From positions 81,592 through 145,591 of the forward strand of contig NZ_VTOM01000016.1 in NCBI RefSeq assembly GCF_009765365.1: a stretch of DNA of 64,000 nucleotides, in the 5' to 3' direction. Both the position numbers and the translations under genes were made by a program. Shown here piece by piece: positions 1 to 8,408 of the stretch (within the stretch, counting starts at the first letter, position 1; each line of letters begins with the position of its first letter). The stretch is from Antarcticirhabdus aurantiaca (GTDB taxonomy: Bacteria > Pseudomonadota > Alphaproteobacteria > Rhizobiales > Rhizobiaceae). The notes under the pieces were generated by a model that was given only the letters and a program-made list of their open reading frames with translations, searched no databases and was not told the DNA's origin.

Positions 1-93
1 GGAGGGTGGTGGTCCGCCCTTCGCGAGCGCCTCGAGCGCGAGTTCCGGCAGGACGAAATCGTCATCCGGGTCCAGGTGATCCTACGCCTCTAG
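1..93 (+). CDS. C-terminal end of an unidentified protein (partial)
   Basis: Frame 1 is open from the first base to a TAG at 91-93. It gives about 30 residues that begin GGWWSALRERLEREFRQDE and end IRVQVILRL. The amphipathic helix followed by a short strand looks protein-like, but the start lies outside the window and the family cannot be named. Coding status is inferred only from composition. Confidence 0.35.
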   Translation, partial: GGWWSALRERLEREFRQDEIVIRVQVILRL

Positions 94-661
94 CCACTCC
101 ACCGAACCTGCGGGCCGCGGCCGACATCGTGCGTGGTCCCTCGCCGCAACCGAGTCGGGAGGTGGTGCGGCGAACCGTATGGCAAAATGGCTTCCGCAAG
201 CAACGTGCGACGCAGATCGATGGTCTGTGGGCTGAACTGCTGGAGACCGTCGCAAGCCTGGCAATCCGCCCTCCGGCAGGCGGCAGCCATGTTGACGCAA
301 CGTTGGGGAAACAAGCACCCACCGATGCAGCAACCGCCTGAAATCTTGGTGACACCGGGATCGGTTAGAGAAGGCACTCGTGGAAGAGGCCCGGCTCCGG
401 GCAGCGCCCGGTATTCCAAAGCTTGAGATGCGCCCATCCGAGTCGCCGATCCCATGAATAAGATGAACGCAGCCCATGGAAGTTGACAACGTCGTCTTCT
501 CGGCCACCGAGCCTCGGCCGTTTGAAGGGAGCCGGACCTTCCCGGCGACTTGACGTTCAGTTGCAAGATCGTCGCACGATCGCATCGGCGCGTCGATGAA
601 CCATGCTGGCGACTTCTTGCCAACAACATCGTCGGCACGCCTGTCTGAAAGGAGCTCACCG
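94..661. other. No supportable gene
   Basis: Open frames exist on both strands but have shadow-like Arg/Pro/Ser-rich composition and no ribosome binding site. Nothing else was recognised here. Confidence 0.5.
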
Positions 662-817
662 ATGTTCCCGGTGTCGATCAACGCATTCAAGAAGCGGCAG
701 CGCGCCCGCGCTGGCCAACTCGCCCTAAGCGAACTCAGCGACTACCTGCTTCGCGACATCGGCCTGACGCGAAACGACGTCCGGCACCGCCTCGCCAGCA
801 GGCAGACGATCGAGTGA
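662..817 (+). CDS. DUF1127 small protein
   Basis: This 51-residue protein starts MFPVSINAF and carries the DUF1127 signature LSELSDYLLRDIGLTRNDV, followed by a basic tail. The chosen ATG has a GGAG about 8 bases upstream; an earlier ATG at 596 would add a poor-quality extension. DUF1127 proteins of alphaproteobacteria are small arginine-rich cytosolic proteins; some family members bind RNA and affect phosphate or carbon metabolism. It lies about 70 bp upstream of the methyltransferase gene on the same strand. The role here is not known. Confidence 0.8.
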   Translation: MFPVSINAFKKRQRARAGQLALSELSDYLLRDIGLTRNDVRHRLASRQTIE

Positions 818-888
818 CTTCGCGGTGCCAGCTCTCACCTCGGATCGCTCCGCCTGCTCCCCTAAACGCAGCTACGCGAGGTCACGAC

Positions 889-1836
889 ATGAGCACGCAA
901 ATCAGTGAACTGCATCTTCCTGTCTCTGGATCGCTCCTGACCGACGGCGGTCTGGAAACCACGCTGGTGTTTCATCGCGGCATCGAGCTGCCACACTTCG
1001 CGGCCTTCGTGCTCCTCGCCTCACCAGAGGGCCGCCGGGAGCTCGAGGGCTACTATGAACCCTACCTTGCTCTGGCCCGCCGCCACCGCGTCGGCTTCGT
1101 TCTGGACACGCCGACTTGGCGGGCCAACACCGATTGGGGTGAGAAACTCGGTTACAGCCCTGCCGCGCTCAGAACAGTGAATCAGGACGCCGTCACCTTC
1201 GTCAAAGACCTGAGCTCGCGCTGGCAGACGCCGCTCAGCCCCTGCGCAATCAACGGGGTGATCGGACCCCGAGGCGACGGTTACAAGGCCGGCGATGTGG
1301 ACGCAGACGCAGCCGAAGACTACCACGCGCCTCAGGTCGAGGCCTTCGCGGCCTCTGCGGTCGATCTGATCTCAGCCATCACCATGAACACGGTCGGTGA
1401 AGCCATCGGAATTGCCCGCGCTGCCAAAGCACAAGCGGTACCCTGCGTTGTGTCCTTCACAGTCGAGACAGATGGACGGCTCGTCGGAGGCGAGAGCCTG
1501 CGCGAGGCAGTCGAGCACGTCGACGAGGCAACCGACGGCTCTCCCGCTTACTACATGGTGAACTGTGCGCATCCGAGCCACTTCGACGGCTCACTGGCGG
1601 AGGGTGCAGGGTGGACCAAACGGCTCGGAGGCATACGCGCCAATGCTTCGACGAAGAGCCATGCCGAACTTGACGAGGCCGAAACGCTCGACATCGGCGA
1701 TCCCCTGGATCTGGGCCGCCGCTACGCGAGGCTGCGCGGCCGCTTTCCCAATCTTCGGGTTCTCGGCGGCTGCTGCGGGACGGACCATCGCCACTTGGCT
1801 GCGATCTGCGAAGCCTGTCTGCCGGTTCCCGAATGA
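889..1836 (+). CDS. Homocysteine S-methyltransferase family protein
   Basis: This 315-aa TIM-barrel methyltransferase starts MSTQISELHLP. The N-terminal strand has the family motif LLTDGGLETTLVF. The zinc-binding cysteines are visible as NCAHP (near residue 225) and GGCCGT (near residue 298), as in MmuM/BHMT-type enzymes that move a methyl group from S-methylmethionine or a similar donor to homocysteine. Length is typical (300-330 aa). A GAGG lies about 7 bases before the chosen ATG; the frame is open upstream to 814 but that extension is not convincing. It stands alone. The donor cannot be read from sequence. Confidence 0.85.
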   Translation: MSTQISELHLPVSGSLLTDGGLETTLVFHRGIELPHFAAFVLLASPEGRRELEGYYEPYLALARRHRVGFVLDTPTWRANTDWGEKLGYSPAALRTVNQDAVTFVKDLSSRWQTPLSPCAINGVIGPRGDGYKAGDVDADAAEDYHAPQVEAFAASAVDLISAITMNTVGEAIGIARAAKAQAVPCVVSFTVETDGRLVGGESLREAVEHVDEATDGSPAYYMVNCAHPSHFDGSLAEGAGWTKRLGGIRANASTKSHAELDEAETLDIGDPLDLGRRYARLRGRFPNLRVLGGCCGTDHRHLAAICEACLPVPE

Positions 1837-2287
1837 GGGAGGCGGATCGCTCCCAAACATAATCCGGTTCAAATCCGGCGAGGGCCGGGCTTACAAGCCA
1901 CGTTCGAGGTGAGCGGCAGTGTGGGCGAAGTTTGCCTTGGACAGCCACGGCATGCCGGGCGGCGTCGGCGGATGCCGGGCGAGGACGTGAATGAGTGTGC
2001 CGAATGGCACGCTGAGGGCGCCGACTGTCGATCACTGTCCGCGCCCTCTGGCTTATTCCTCCGCCTCGGTACATGTGGTCGACGAACGCTCCACTCTTTC
2101 GGGAGTGGATGACGAACACGAGCCCTCGCTTCCAAAGGGAGGGGCCGCGCGGCATCCCCTCCAGCCTTGTCAGGATCCCAGGGAAGCAGCAACCGTACGG
2201 AGCTGCCGTACGATGTCGAGCGCGACACTGGGCGCCACGACGCGTCGGCAGGTTCCCTGCGTGAAGGCGACCCCCGGGACCCGCGCG
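1837..2287. other. Intergenic, no supportable gene
   Basis: Several overlapping open frames occur on both strands, none with a convincing start or composition. The tail of the minus-strand frame entering from 2617 stops looking protein-like in this stretch. Confidence 0.4.
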
Positions 2288-2617
2288 GGAGATCGCGATC
2301 TTGAAGAGCGTCACCGCCGAAACAGGCTCCGCCCTCTCCGACGCACCCGCGGCCACCTCGATGGCGTCGGCAAGCCGGCGGGATTCCGCTGCGTTCAGGA
2401 AGCCGCCCCGGATCGTTCCCTCTCTCTTCGCGGCGATGCTGAACAAGACGTGGCCACCGTCGACCGCCAGGGACACGCCATCGGCGCGGTCATCGATGGT
2501 GCCGTTCCCGACGTAGCCGAGGATCAACTCACCGATCAGGTCGGCCGGCGACCTGCCGAGTCGTTCGGCAATTTGGGGGAGCATGGCTTCGCGTTCCGGC
2601 GGAAGTGCGATGGCCAC
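2288..2617 (-). CDS. Hypothetical protein, N-terminal part (3' end uncertain)
   Basis: From ATG at 2617 the minus strand encodes about 110 plausible residues beginning MAIALPPEREAMLPQIAERL, then a possible beta-rich section (SLAVDGGHVLFSIAAKREG). The first 35 residues resemble a short helical, ribbon-helix-helix-like antitoxin domain, but this is only a resemblance. The frame stays open to 1457, yet residues after about 110 become Arg/Pro-rich, so the true end or a frameshift probably lies near 2290. The 3' coordinate is an estimate. Confidence 0.35.
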
Positions 2618-2633
2618 TTGGCTTCAAGCCATC

Positions 2634-2723
2634 CTAGAGCAACGCGTGACCGACAAAGGCGAACGCCAGCCCCATGACGGCGCTCGTGACCAGGACGATG
2701 AAGAGAGGGGAATCGTCAATCAT
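2634..2723 (-). CDS. Small single-span membrane peptide
   Basis: A 29-residue frame starts MIDDSPLFIVLVTSAVMG and ends FVGHALL. It is nearly all one hydrophobic helix with an acidic N-terminus, the form of a single-pass inner-membrane peptide. No strong ribosome binding site is visible. It ends 16 bp upstream of the minus-strand gene at 2617 and could be co-transcribed with it. Below the size where sequence alone can prove coding. Confidence 0.35.
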   Translation of the reverse strand: MIDDSPLFIVLVTSAVMGLAFAFVGHALL

Positions 2724-3552
2724 GACACCACCATGGCACGATTGCTGGAGCCGTGCCACAAACATGAATATGTCAGTCATATTCTGGCGGGTGACACAGC
2801 GCCCTTGGAGTTCGATGGCAAGGTGCCCCAGCATTCCCAAAACCATCGTCAGGGAGGAGCGAGCGCGACTTACTGGATGGGTGCAGGCAGGATACGAGCT
2901 TGGCGACCGCAAGCCAGCACCGCTCTGATGTCGGCTCACTTCCACCATGGCGGGCGCCACCTGCGCAAACGATGTTCCGATGGCCCGTCGCGGATCGTTG
3001 ACTCCGGCATCCTCCCTGCCCTAGCTTGGCGTCATGGTTGAAGCTCGATCCCAGCTCCGCATCCCGATGCGCAAGGCGCGCATCTCGGGTGGGCGTGCGT
3101 CGACCGCCTCCCGCATATCCGCTCGCTGATTTCGACATCCCATTCCGGATGCCGGACGAGAGGTCGCCTCCGTCCGCAGGAGCGTGCCCGATGTGCCATT
3201 CACGTCTCTATTGTCGGCCCAAGGGCCCGCCACCCTCAGAGGCCTGCGTCCGGCGCACTGAGACAAGCGGTGCGGCTGTTCGCTCAAGCGCCCCCGATTC
3301 CCGCATGGACGCCGCCGACCATCGCCGACGCGCACACGAGGGTACGCCCGGCTTGTTCGGGAGGCCGAAGGTCGCGAAGATCGGGAACGGTCCCGAAGCA
3401 TGCCATCCACTCCCCTCACCGACGGGGCACGCGTGCCGGGCACATCGTCGCCCACCACACTGGCGTTCCCGTCACATAGGCCTCTCCCGCTGACCCGATC
3501 CGCCGATCGTCAGTCCCGTGCCGCTTGAGCGGCCAGAGCGAGAGCCTCACCC
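2724..3552. other. Non-coding stretch
   Basis: More than 800 bp without a convincing gene. Frames on both strands are Arg/Pro-rich shadows. It presumably holds the promoter of the 3553 gene pair. Confidence 0.4.
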
Positions 3553-3888
3553 ATGCCGGTACTCCTCACCGCCGCGGTGCGGTCGGACGAGCTCGACATC
3601 GAGATCGAGCGCGCCGCCGAACTCCTGCGTGACCTGAAACACCTGCGCGAGCATGTCCGCCCGTCGATGGAGACGCTCCACCAAGCGCCCGTTCTCCACG
3701 GCTGGTCACCCGCCTTCCGTCCCGTCGCCTGCCTCCATGGCCGACCGTCCGGGCATCCGCGGCTCTCCGGCCGCCAGGACGCGCTTACCTCCCCGCTGTA
3801 CGTCCTGTCGCTCGAGCTCGGCTTCGCACGAACGGAGAGCCGCTTCTGGCGCCTCGGCACGCCGGCGGTGGAGGCGAGCGATGCTTGA
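3553..3888 (+). CDS. Small partner protein of the FtsH-like ATPase
   Basis: This 111-aa protein starts MPVLLTAAVRSDELDIEIER, with an N-terminal helical segment rich in Glu/Arg (ERAAELLRDLKHLREHV). The second half holds short hydrophobic and aromatic patches (LYVLSLELGF, SRFWRLG). No family was recognised. Its stop overlaps the start of the AAA/M41 gene by 8 bp, so the two are almost surely translated together. A role as adaptor, substrate or antitoxin-like partner is inference from that coupling. Confidence 0.6.
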   Translation: MPVLLTAAVRSDELDIEIERAAELLRDLKHLREHVRPSMETLHQAPVLHGWSPAFRPVACLHGRPSGHPRLSGRQDALTSPLYVLSLELGFARTESRFWRLGTPAVEASDA

Positions 3889-5839
3889 CGATCTCTCCCT
3901 CCCGTCACACAGCCCCTCCCCGTCAACCGCGAGGCTGCTCACACCCGCTGCCCGCCTCGCCAACGAGATCCTGCGCCTCACGCTTGTCGACGGCGGCATG
4001 GAGCGCGTGCTCCGGGGCGCGGCCGGCATTGTCGTGATCCACGGGGTGAGGCCTGAGGACGGCTCGATCCTGCACGACGCCGCTGAGTACCTGGTCTCGG
4101 ACGACCCGGCCGGCCCTCCGAACATCCACGCTCTCGCGCGCGACTGGACCGAGCCCAAGCGGCTGCGCGAGGACCATCTCGATCGCCTGATCCTCGAGAT
4201 CTCCCGCACCTCCAGGCCAGTCATCGTCCTGTGTTCCCGACGCTCCGTCATCCCTCCGGTGCTCGCCATCCTCGCGGACGCCGTCCTGCCCCTTGCGGAT
4301 CGCGTGACGCTCGTCGCCGATGTTGCGGAGGAGGTCGGCGGCTTCCGGCCGGACGGCAAGCTCCTCAAGAACCTGACGTCCCTTCCGCTCGAGGTCACCA
4401 ACCTGATCCTGCGGCCGGGCGTGGACCGCCAGCGGATGGAGCTGCTGGCGAGAGGGCTGCGCCGACACGGTTTCGACACCCACCCGTCGCGCCAGCGGCG
4501 CTCGCACGAGGGCGAATCGGGGAAGAAGGTGGCGCCTGCGGCCGCTCCCCCGCCACCGTCAGTCCGGCCGGAGCGGCTGGAGGACCTGCCCGGCATGGGC
4601 GAGGCGCAGCGCTGGGGCCTCGCCCTCGCGCGCGACATCGAGGCGTTCCGAGCCGCGGAACTCCCTTGGCAGGACATCGAGAGCGGCGCCCTCCTTCATG
4701 GCCCCCCCGGAACGGGCAAGACGATGTTCGCGGCCGCTTTCGCAGGATCCTGCGGGCTTCCGCTCCACGCCCACTCCGTCGCGGCCTGGCAGGCGCGCGG
4801 GCATCTCGGCGACATGCTGAAGGCGATGCGGGCGGCCTTCGACGAGGCCCGGAAAGCCGCACCGTGCGTCCTCTTCGTGGACGAGCTCGACTCGGTCGGC
4901 AGCCGCGACGAGCCGCTCGGCGAGCACGCCTCCTACCAGAGGCAGGTGGTCAACTGCCTCCTGGAGTGCCTTGACGGTTCCGTGGGGCGCGAGGGCATCG
5001 TGGTTGTCGGCGCCACGAACAACCCGTCGGCGATCGACCCGGCGATCAGAAGGCCGGGACGCCTGGGGCGGCAGATCGAGATCGGCCTTCCCGACCTGCG
5101 GGGACGCGTCGGCATCCTCCGGCACCACCTGCGCGGCGACTTGGCCGACATGGACCTTGAATGCATCGCCGAGGAGATCGGCGAGGCATCCGGGGCGACG
5201 CTCGCCCAGGTCGTGCGCGAGGCGCGGAGCCTGGCCCGTCGTGAGCGCAGGTCGTTGCGGGCGGACGACCTCCGGACCGCGAGCCCTCCGGGGATCACTC
5301 TGTCGGATGCGGCCTTCAGGCGTCTGTGCGTGCACGAGGCGGGCCATGTCGTCGTGGGTCTCGAGCTCGCCGAGAGCTCCGGTCTCGTCCCGGTCAGCGC
5401 AACCGTGCGCCGGACCGTCAGGAACGGCAGGGAACCACGCACCGACTTCCGATGCGTCGAGGGGCACGACCGCACGAGGCGGAGTTTGGATGCCAACATC
5501 GTCGTCCTGCTCGCCGGCCTCGCGGCCGAGGAGGTCCTGCTCGGCTCGCGCGGAAGCGGCTCGGGCGGGACGGCGGACGCCGACCTGGTGCGGGCGACGC
5601 AGCTCGCGGCCTCGGCGGAGCGTTCACTCGGCCTTGGCTCGGAGTTGGTCTCGGTGTCCTGGACCGATACGACCGGCCCCGCCGAACTGATCATGGGCGA
5701 CCCCTGCCTACGCCTTCGGGTCGAAGCTATGCTGGCTGGGTGCCTCAGGGACGCGAGGCTGATCGTCGAACGGCGGCGGGATGAGGTGGAGGCGCTCGCC
5801 CGGCGTCTGGCGGAGAGCCAGTCCATCGATCTGGCATGA
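3881..5839 (+). CDS. Soluble FtsH-like AAA ATPase / M41 metallopeptidase
   Basis: The 652-aa protein has an unidentified N-terminal domain (1-220), an AAA module (about 225-450) and an M41-type peptidase domain (about 475-640). Visible motifs are Walker A GPPGTGKT, Walker B CVLFVDELDSVG, the second region of homology ATNNPSAIDPAIRRPGR, the zinc motif HEAGH and a downstream DADLVRAT supplying the third ligand. FtsH normally has two N-terminal membrane helices; none is visible, so this is predicted cytosolic. The ATG has GGAGG upstream and overlaps the preceding gene. It is expected to unfold and degrade proteins; substrates are unknown. Confidence 0.8.
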   Translation: MLDDLSLPSHSPSPSTARLLTPAARLANEILRLTLVDGGMERVLRGAAGIVVIHGVRPEDGSILHDAAEYLVSDDPAGPPNIHALARDWTEPKRLREDHLDRLILEISRTSRPVIVLCSRRSVIPPVLAILADAVLPLADRVTLVADVAEEVGGFRPDGKLLKNLTSLPLEVTNLILRPGVDRQRMELLARGLRRHGFDTHPSRQRRSHEGESGKKVAPAAAPPPPSVRPERLEDLPGMGEAQRWGLALARDIEAFRAAELPWQDIESGALLHGPPGTGKTMFAAAFAGSCGLPLHAHSVAAWQARGHLGDMLKAMRAAFDEARKAAPCVLFVDELDSVGSRDEPLGEHASYQRQVVNCLLECLDGSVGREGIVVVGATNNPSAIDPAIRRPGRLGRQIEIGLPDLRGRVGILRHHLRGDLADMDLECIAEEIGEASGATLAQVVREARSLARRERRSLRADDLRTASPPGITLSDAAFRRLCVHEAGHVVVGLELAESSGLVPVSATVRRTVRNGREPRTDFRCVEGHDRTRRSLDANIVVLLAGLAAEEVLLGSRGSGSGGTADADLVRATQLAASAERSLGLGSELVSVSWTDTTGPAELIMGDPCLRLRVEAMLAGCLRDARLIVERRRDEVEALARRLAESQSIDLA

Positions 5840-6047
5840 GGTCCGCCAGCGGACCTTCCAAGACGTTGCGGGGTCTCGTTCGGCTTTCCGGAAGCGGATG
5901 TTCGCTTTCGGACGTCGTCCGTTCACCTGTCCTCACACAGGTCACGCACGCGCTGTCGGCGACGATCCGGTGCCGCTTGCGCCGTGCCGATCAGCAGGTA
6001 AAGCTCTGCTCAGCGCCGTGCTGAGGAGTGAGGGTGCAGATCATCGA
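5840..6047. other. Intergenic
   Basis: No gene seen. Bases 5980-6030 weakly resemble the ~92-bp dispersed repeat (GCCGATCAGCAGGTAA), too degenerate to call. Confidence 0.3.
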
Positions 6048-6185
6048 TTACTTCTGTTCAACGATGAAAGCCACGCCTTTCAAAACGTCGCAGGACAGAA
6101 GCCCAACCTTTGCCGAGGCGGCAAGTGAGGGTTGCACGGCAGCAATCAGGATTGTCGCAGCCAGCAGCAGATTTCGGTTGTTCAT
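6048..6185 (-). pseudogene. DUF992 protein, truncated remnant
   Basis: The minus strand encodes 45 residues, MNNRNLLLAATILIAAVQPS then LAASAKVGLLSCDVLKGVAF, then stops at TAA. The secretion signal and the VGLLSCDV motif match the start of DUF992 exported proteins, normally about 150-170 aa. The remaining two thirds are missing, so this is a decayed or truncated copy. Confidence 0.6.
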
Positions 6186-6357
6186 GCCCATCCCCATTTT
6201 AGAAACTGCTTATCCCCCTCGCTCAGCCACCTACCGTATGTAGTGACGGCCGACGACGATTATGCGTAGTCTCCAACGCCTTTTGGTGATGCACCGAGGG
6301 GGAGGCGATTGACAATTTTTGCCAATCCGTCATCTCTTGGGTCCATGGAGGTCCGAC

Positions 6358-6624
6358 ATGGCAACGATGAACGTGAGCTTACCCACCCCGATGGTGGAGT
6401 TCGTAGAGGACATGGTGGCCAGCGGCGGTTACAGTTCGTCCAGCGAGGTGGTGCGCGAGGCCCTGCGTCTACTCCGCCACGAGCGGGCCATCGAACAGGA
6501 GAAAGCTGCCATCCTGCGGCGTGAGGTCGGCATCGGCCTCGAGCAGGCCCGCGCGGAGCGCTTTTCCGACCGAACCGTGTCCGAGATCGCGGAAGGGGTG
6601 ATGCAAAGGGCGACGCGGCGTTGA
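6358..6624 (+). CDS. parD: ParD-family antitoxin
   Basis: This 88-aa protein starts MATMNVSLPTPMVEFVEDM and has the ribbon-helix-helix pattern of CopG/ParD antitoxins: a beta strand NVSLP, then two helices around GGYSSSSEVVREALRLLR. The C-terminal helix (LEQARAERFSDRTVSEIAEG) is the usual toxin-binding tail. A strong GGAGG precedes the ATG. It overlaps the next gene by 4 bp (TTGA). The pair is expected to repress its own promoter just upstream. Confidence 0.88.
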   Translation: MATMNVSLPTPMVEFVEDMVASGGYSSSSEVVREALRLLRHERAIEQEKAAILRREVGIGLEQARAERFSDRTVSEIAEGVMQRATRR

Positions 6625-7043
6625 GGCTACGACTCACCGAGGCAGCCGACCGAGACATCGAGCGCATCCTCGAGGATACGTTGGAGTTTTTCGGCCCGAA
6701 CCAGTTGAAGGCCTATTCAGCATTGATCGAGCAGGCGCTCGGGCGGGTCGGGACAGATCCAAGGGGGCTCGTCACGTCGGAGCGCGAGGACATCGGCCCC
6801 GGCGTGCGCTCCCTACGGTTGGCCGACGTGGCGAGGCGCAGGGGTGCGGCATCCCACAGCCTCTACTTCCTGCCCCGGGCCGACGATGCGGACGCTGTCA
6901 CGGTCGTCTTGCGCGTGCTCCACGATCGGATGGAACCCCGGCAGCGTGTCGCCTTGGCCATCCTCGACCGGGCACCCAACGCTCCTCCCGACGAAGGCGA
7001 CGAGCCGCTCGACGCGCAGGGAGCGTCCCCGGGTCTCCGCTAG
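6621..7043 (+). CDS. parE: ParE/RelE-family toxin
   Basis: A 140-aa protein starting from TTG in a TTGA overlap with the parD stop. It begins LRLRLTEAADRDIERILEDT, the usual ParE opening of a strand and two helices, and contains the strand SLYFLPRADD and a later VVLRVLHDRM typical of the fold. The final 30 residues, rich in Pro/Asp/Ala, exceed the usual family length of about 100 and overlap a transposase remnant on the other strand, so the original C-terminus may have been lost. Confidence 0.82.
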   Translation: MRLRLTEAADRDIERILEDTLEFFGPNQLKAYSALIEQALGRVGTDPRGLVTSEREDIGPGVRSLRLADVARRRGAASHSLYFLPRADDADAVTVVLRVLHDRMEPRQRVALAILDRAPNAPPDEGDEPLDAQGASPGLR

Positions 7044-7623
7044 TCCCGCAGGGCCACGCCCGATCCGGGGAGAAGGTGTCGCCAGAGGCCCGCGACGACC
7101 TCCTCCCTGCTGGCGCGGGGCGGATGTCGGTAGCGGGCGGTCGAGCGCTCCTCGCCCGCCCGCCGCGTCGGCAATGCCGGGCGCGTCGGCTTGCCCCTGA
7201 CGTAGCGCACGTCGGTGCGCGGACCGATCTCGTCGAGCGCGTCGAGGAGGTCCATGCCCTCCTGCCGCGCCAGCGCCTTGGCCATCGACAGGCGGTCCGG
7301 CGACACCATGGCGAGGATCTGAGCCCGGTGCGCCCGCCGCCATTCCGAGGTGTCGCCGACGATGTCGCGGTAGGTGGTCCGCGGCAGCGACTGCCCGACG
7401 CCGAGGAGGCGGTCCATGGCCGACTGGAACGAGCGCCTGCGGTTCCAGCGGAAGACGAACTCGTTGAGGTAGGCGTTCATGTGCTTCTCGCGGAAGCCGT
7501 GGAAGGTGCCGAGCGCCCAGCGCTTCTGGTTCGAGAAGACGCGGTGGACGCGCTCGAAGGTCACGTGCGCGGGCAGCGCGTTGCGGCCGCTGAGGTTGCG
7601 CGGCACGTGGCGGCGCGCCGGGA
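7040..7623 (-). pseudogene. IS1595/ISXO2-type transposase, C-terminal fragment
   Basis: The minus strand encodes HVTFERVHRVFSNQKRWALG and MNAYLNEFVFRWNRRR, the C-terminal DDE-domain signature of IS1595-family transposases (YLxEFxFRxNRR). About 190 residues remain; the N-terminal half is gone. The break falls at 7623/7624, exactly where a ~92-bp dispersed repeat begins. The fragment ends just inside the parE stop. Confidence 0.7.
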
Positions 7624-7715
7624 TGTGGATCGGCGCACAGCTTCGACGCCGATAGGGGCAGTAACCTGTTGAGCGGATTGACCTCGACCTGGTCGGCGCG
7701 CATCTCCGATCAACA
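7624..7715 (+). repeat. ~92-bp dispersed repeat, reference copy
   Basis: Runs from TGTGGATCGGC to CCGATCAACA (inverted ends) with the internal core CTTCGACGCCGAT and CCTGTTGAGCGG. I use this orientation as plus. It truncates the IS1595 transposase on its left. No matching target duplication is seen at the flanks. Confidence 0.8.
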
Positions 7716-7794
7716 ACAACGATCTTAGAGAGCGACGGAACCTTGATCGTCTCACAAAGACGTCCGCGGGTCGCAAGCGCCTTAAGACTTCTCG

Positions 7795-8202
7795 ATGACA
7801 CGCAGAAAGCAGTATGCCGCCTTGCCTTATCGGGAGGAGGAGGGAAAACTGAACGTCCTGTTGATCACCTCGCGCGAGACCGGACGATGAGTCATTCCGA
7901 AGGGCAGGCCGACGAAGAACCGCAACCCGCACAGGGCGGCCGCGATCGAGGCCTACGAGGAAGCGGGTGTGATCGGCACGGCTGACAAGCGGCCGCTCGG
8001 CGCTTACGACTACGAGAAGCGTCTTGAGAGTGGCGCAACCATTCCTTGCAACACCACTGTTTTTCCGCTGCCCGTTGAGCGGCTGGAGGATAGGTGGCCC
8101 GAAGCCGGCCAGCGTGAACGCCTATGGTTCGAGCCTGAGAAAGCGGCCGGCGTCGTGAATGAGCCCAATCTGGCGTTGATCCTGCGCTCGTTGCGAGCAT
8201 AG
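7795..8202 (+). pseudogene. NUDIX hydrolase with in-frame TGA
   Basis: From ATG 7795 the frame reads MTRRKQYAALPYR ... VLLITSRETGR, then TGA at 7888-7890, then VIPKGRPTKNRNPHRAAAIE and AYEEAGVIG in the same frame to 8202. In diphosphoinositol-phosphohydrolase-like NUDIX proteins the residue between GR and VIPKG is tryptophan, so TGG has become TGA. The NUDIX helix (AAAIEAYEEAGV) is otherwise intact. Translation could restart at GTG 7969 but would lose the NUDIX box. Confidence 0.8.
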
Positions 8203-8225
8203 GAGCAACGGAGCCCATCAGTGGA

Positions 8226-8245
8226 AAGGCGGCTTGAGCCGCCTT
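8226..8245 (+). terminator. Hairpin after the NUDIX gene
   Basis: An 8-bp stem AAGGCGGC / GCCGCCTT with a TTGA loop lies 24 bp after the NUDIX stop. No long T run follows, so termination strength is uncertain. Confidence 0.5.
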
Positions 8246-8408
8246 CATGATGTCCCTCAGGGTACCCAGTCCTCGACACCCGGCCGCTGTGTGTCGTCAA
8301 GCCTTCGGAGGAACAAGCACCTCTCGGTCCCGTTGTCCTCGCATCCCCTACGAGACCAAGCATCCTGAGTGGGCTTGCGGGACAATCGGCAAGACAAGGG
8401 AGGCCACA

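Noticed and set aside
5975..6030. An additional copy of the dispersed repeat
   Set aside because: Resembles the core, but needs gaps and has no recognisable ends.
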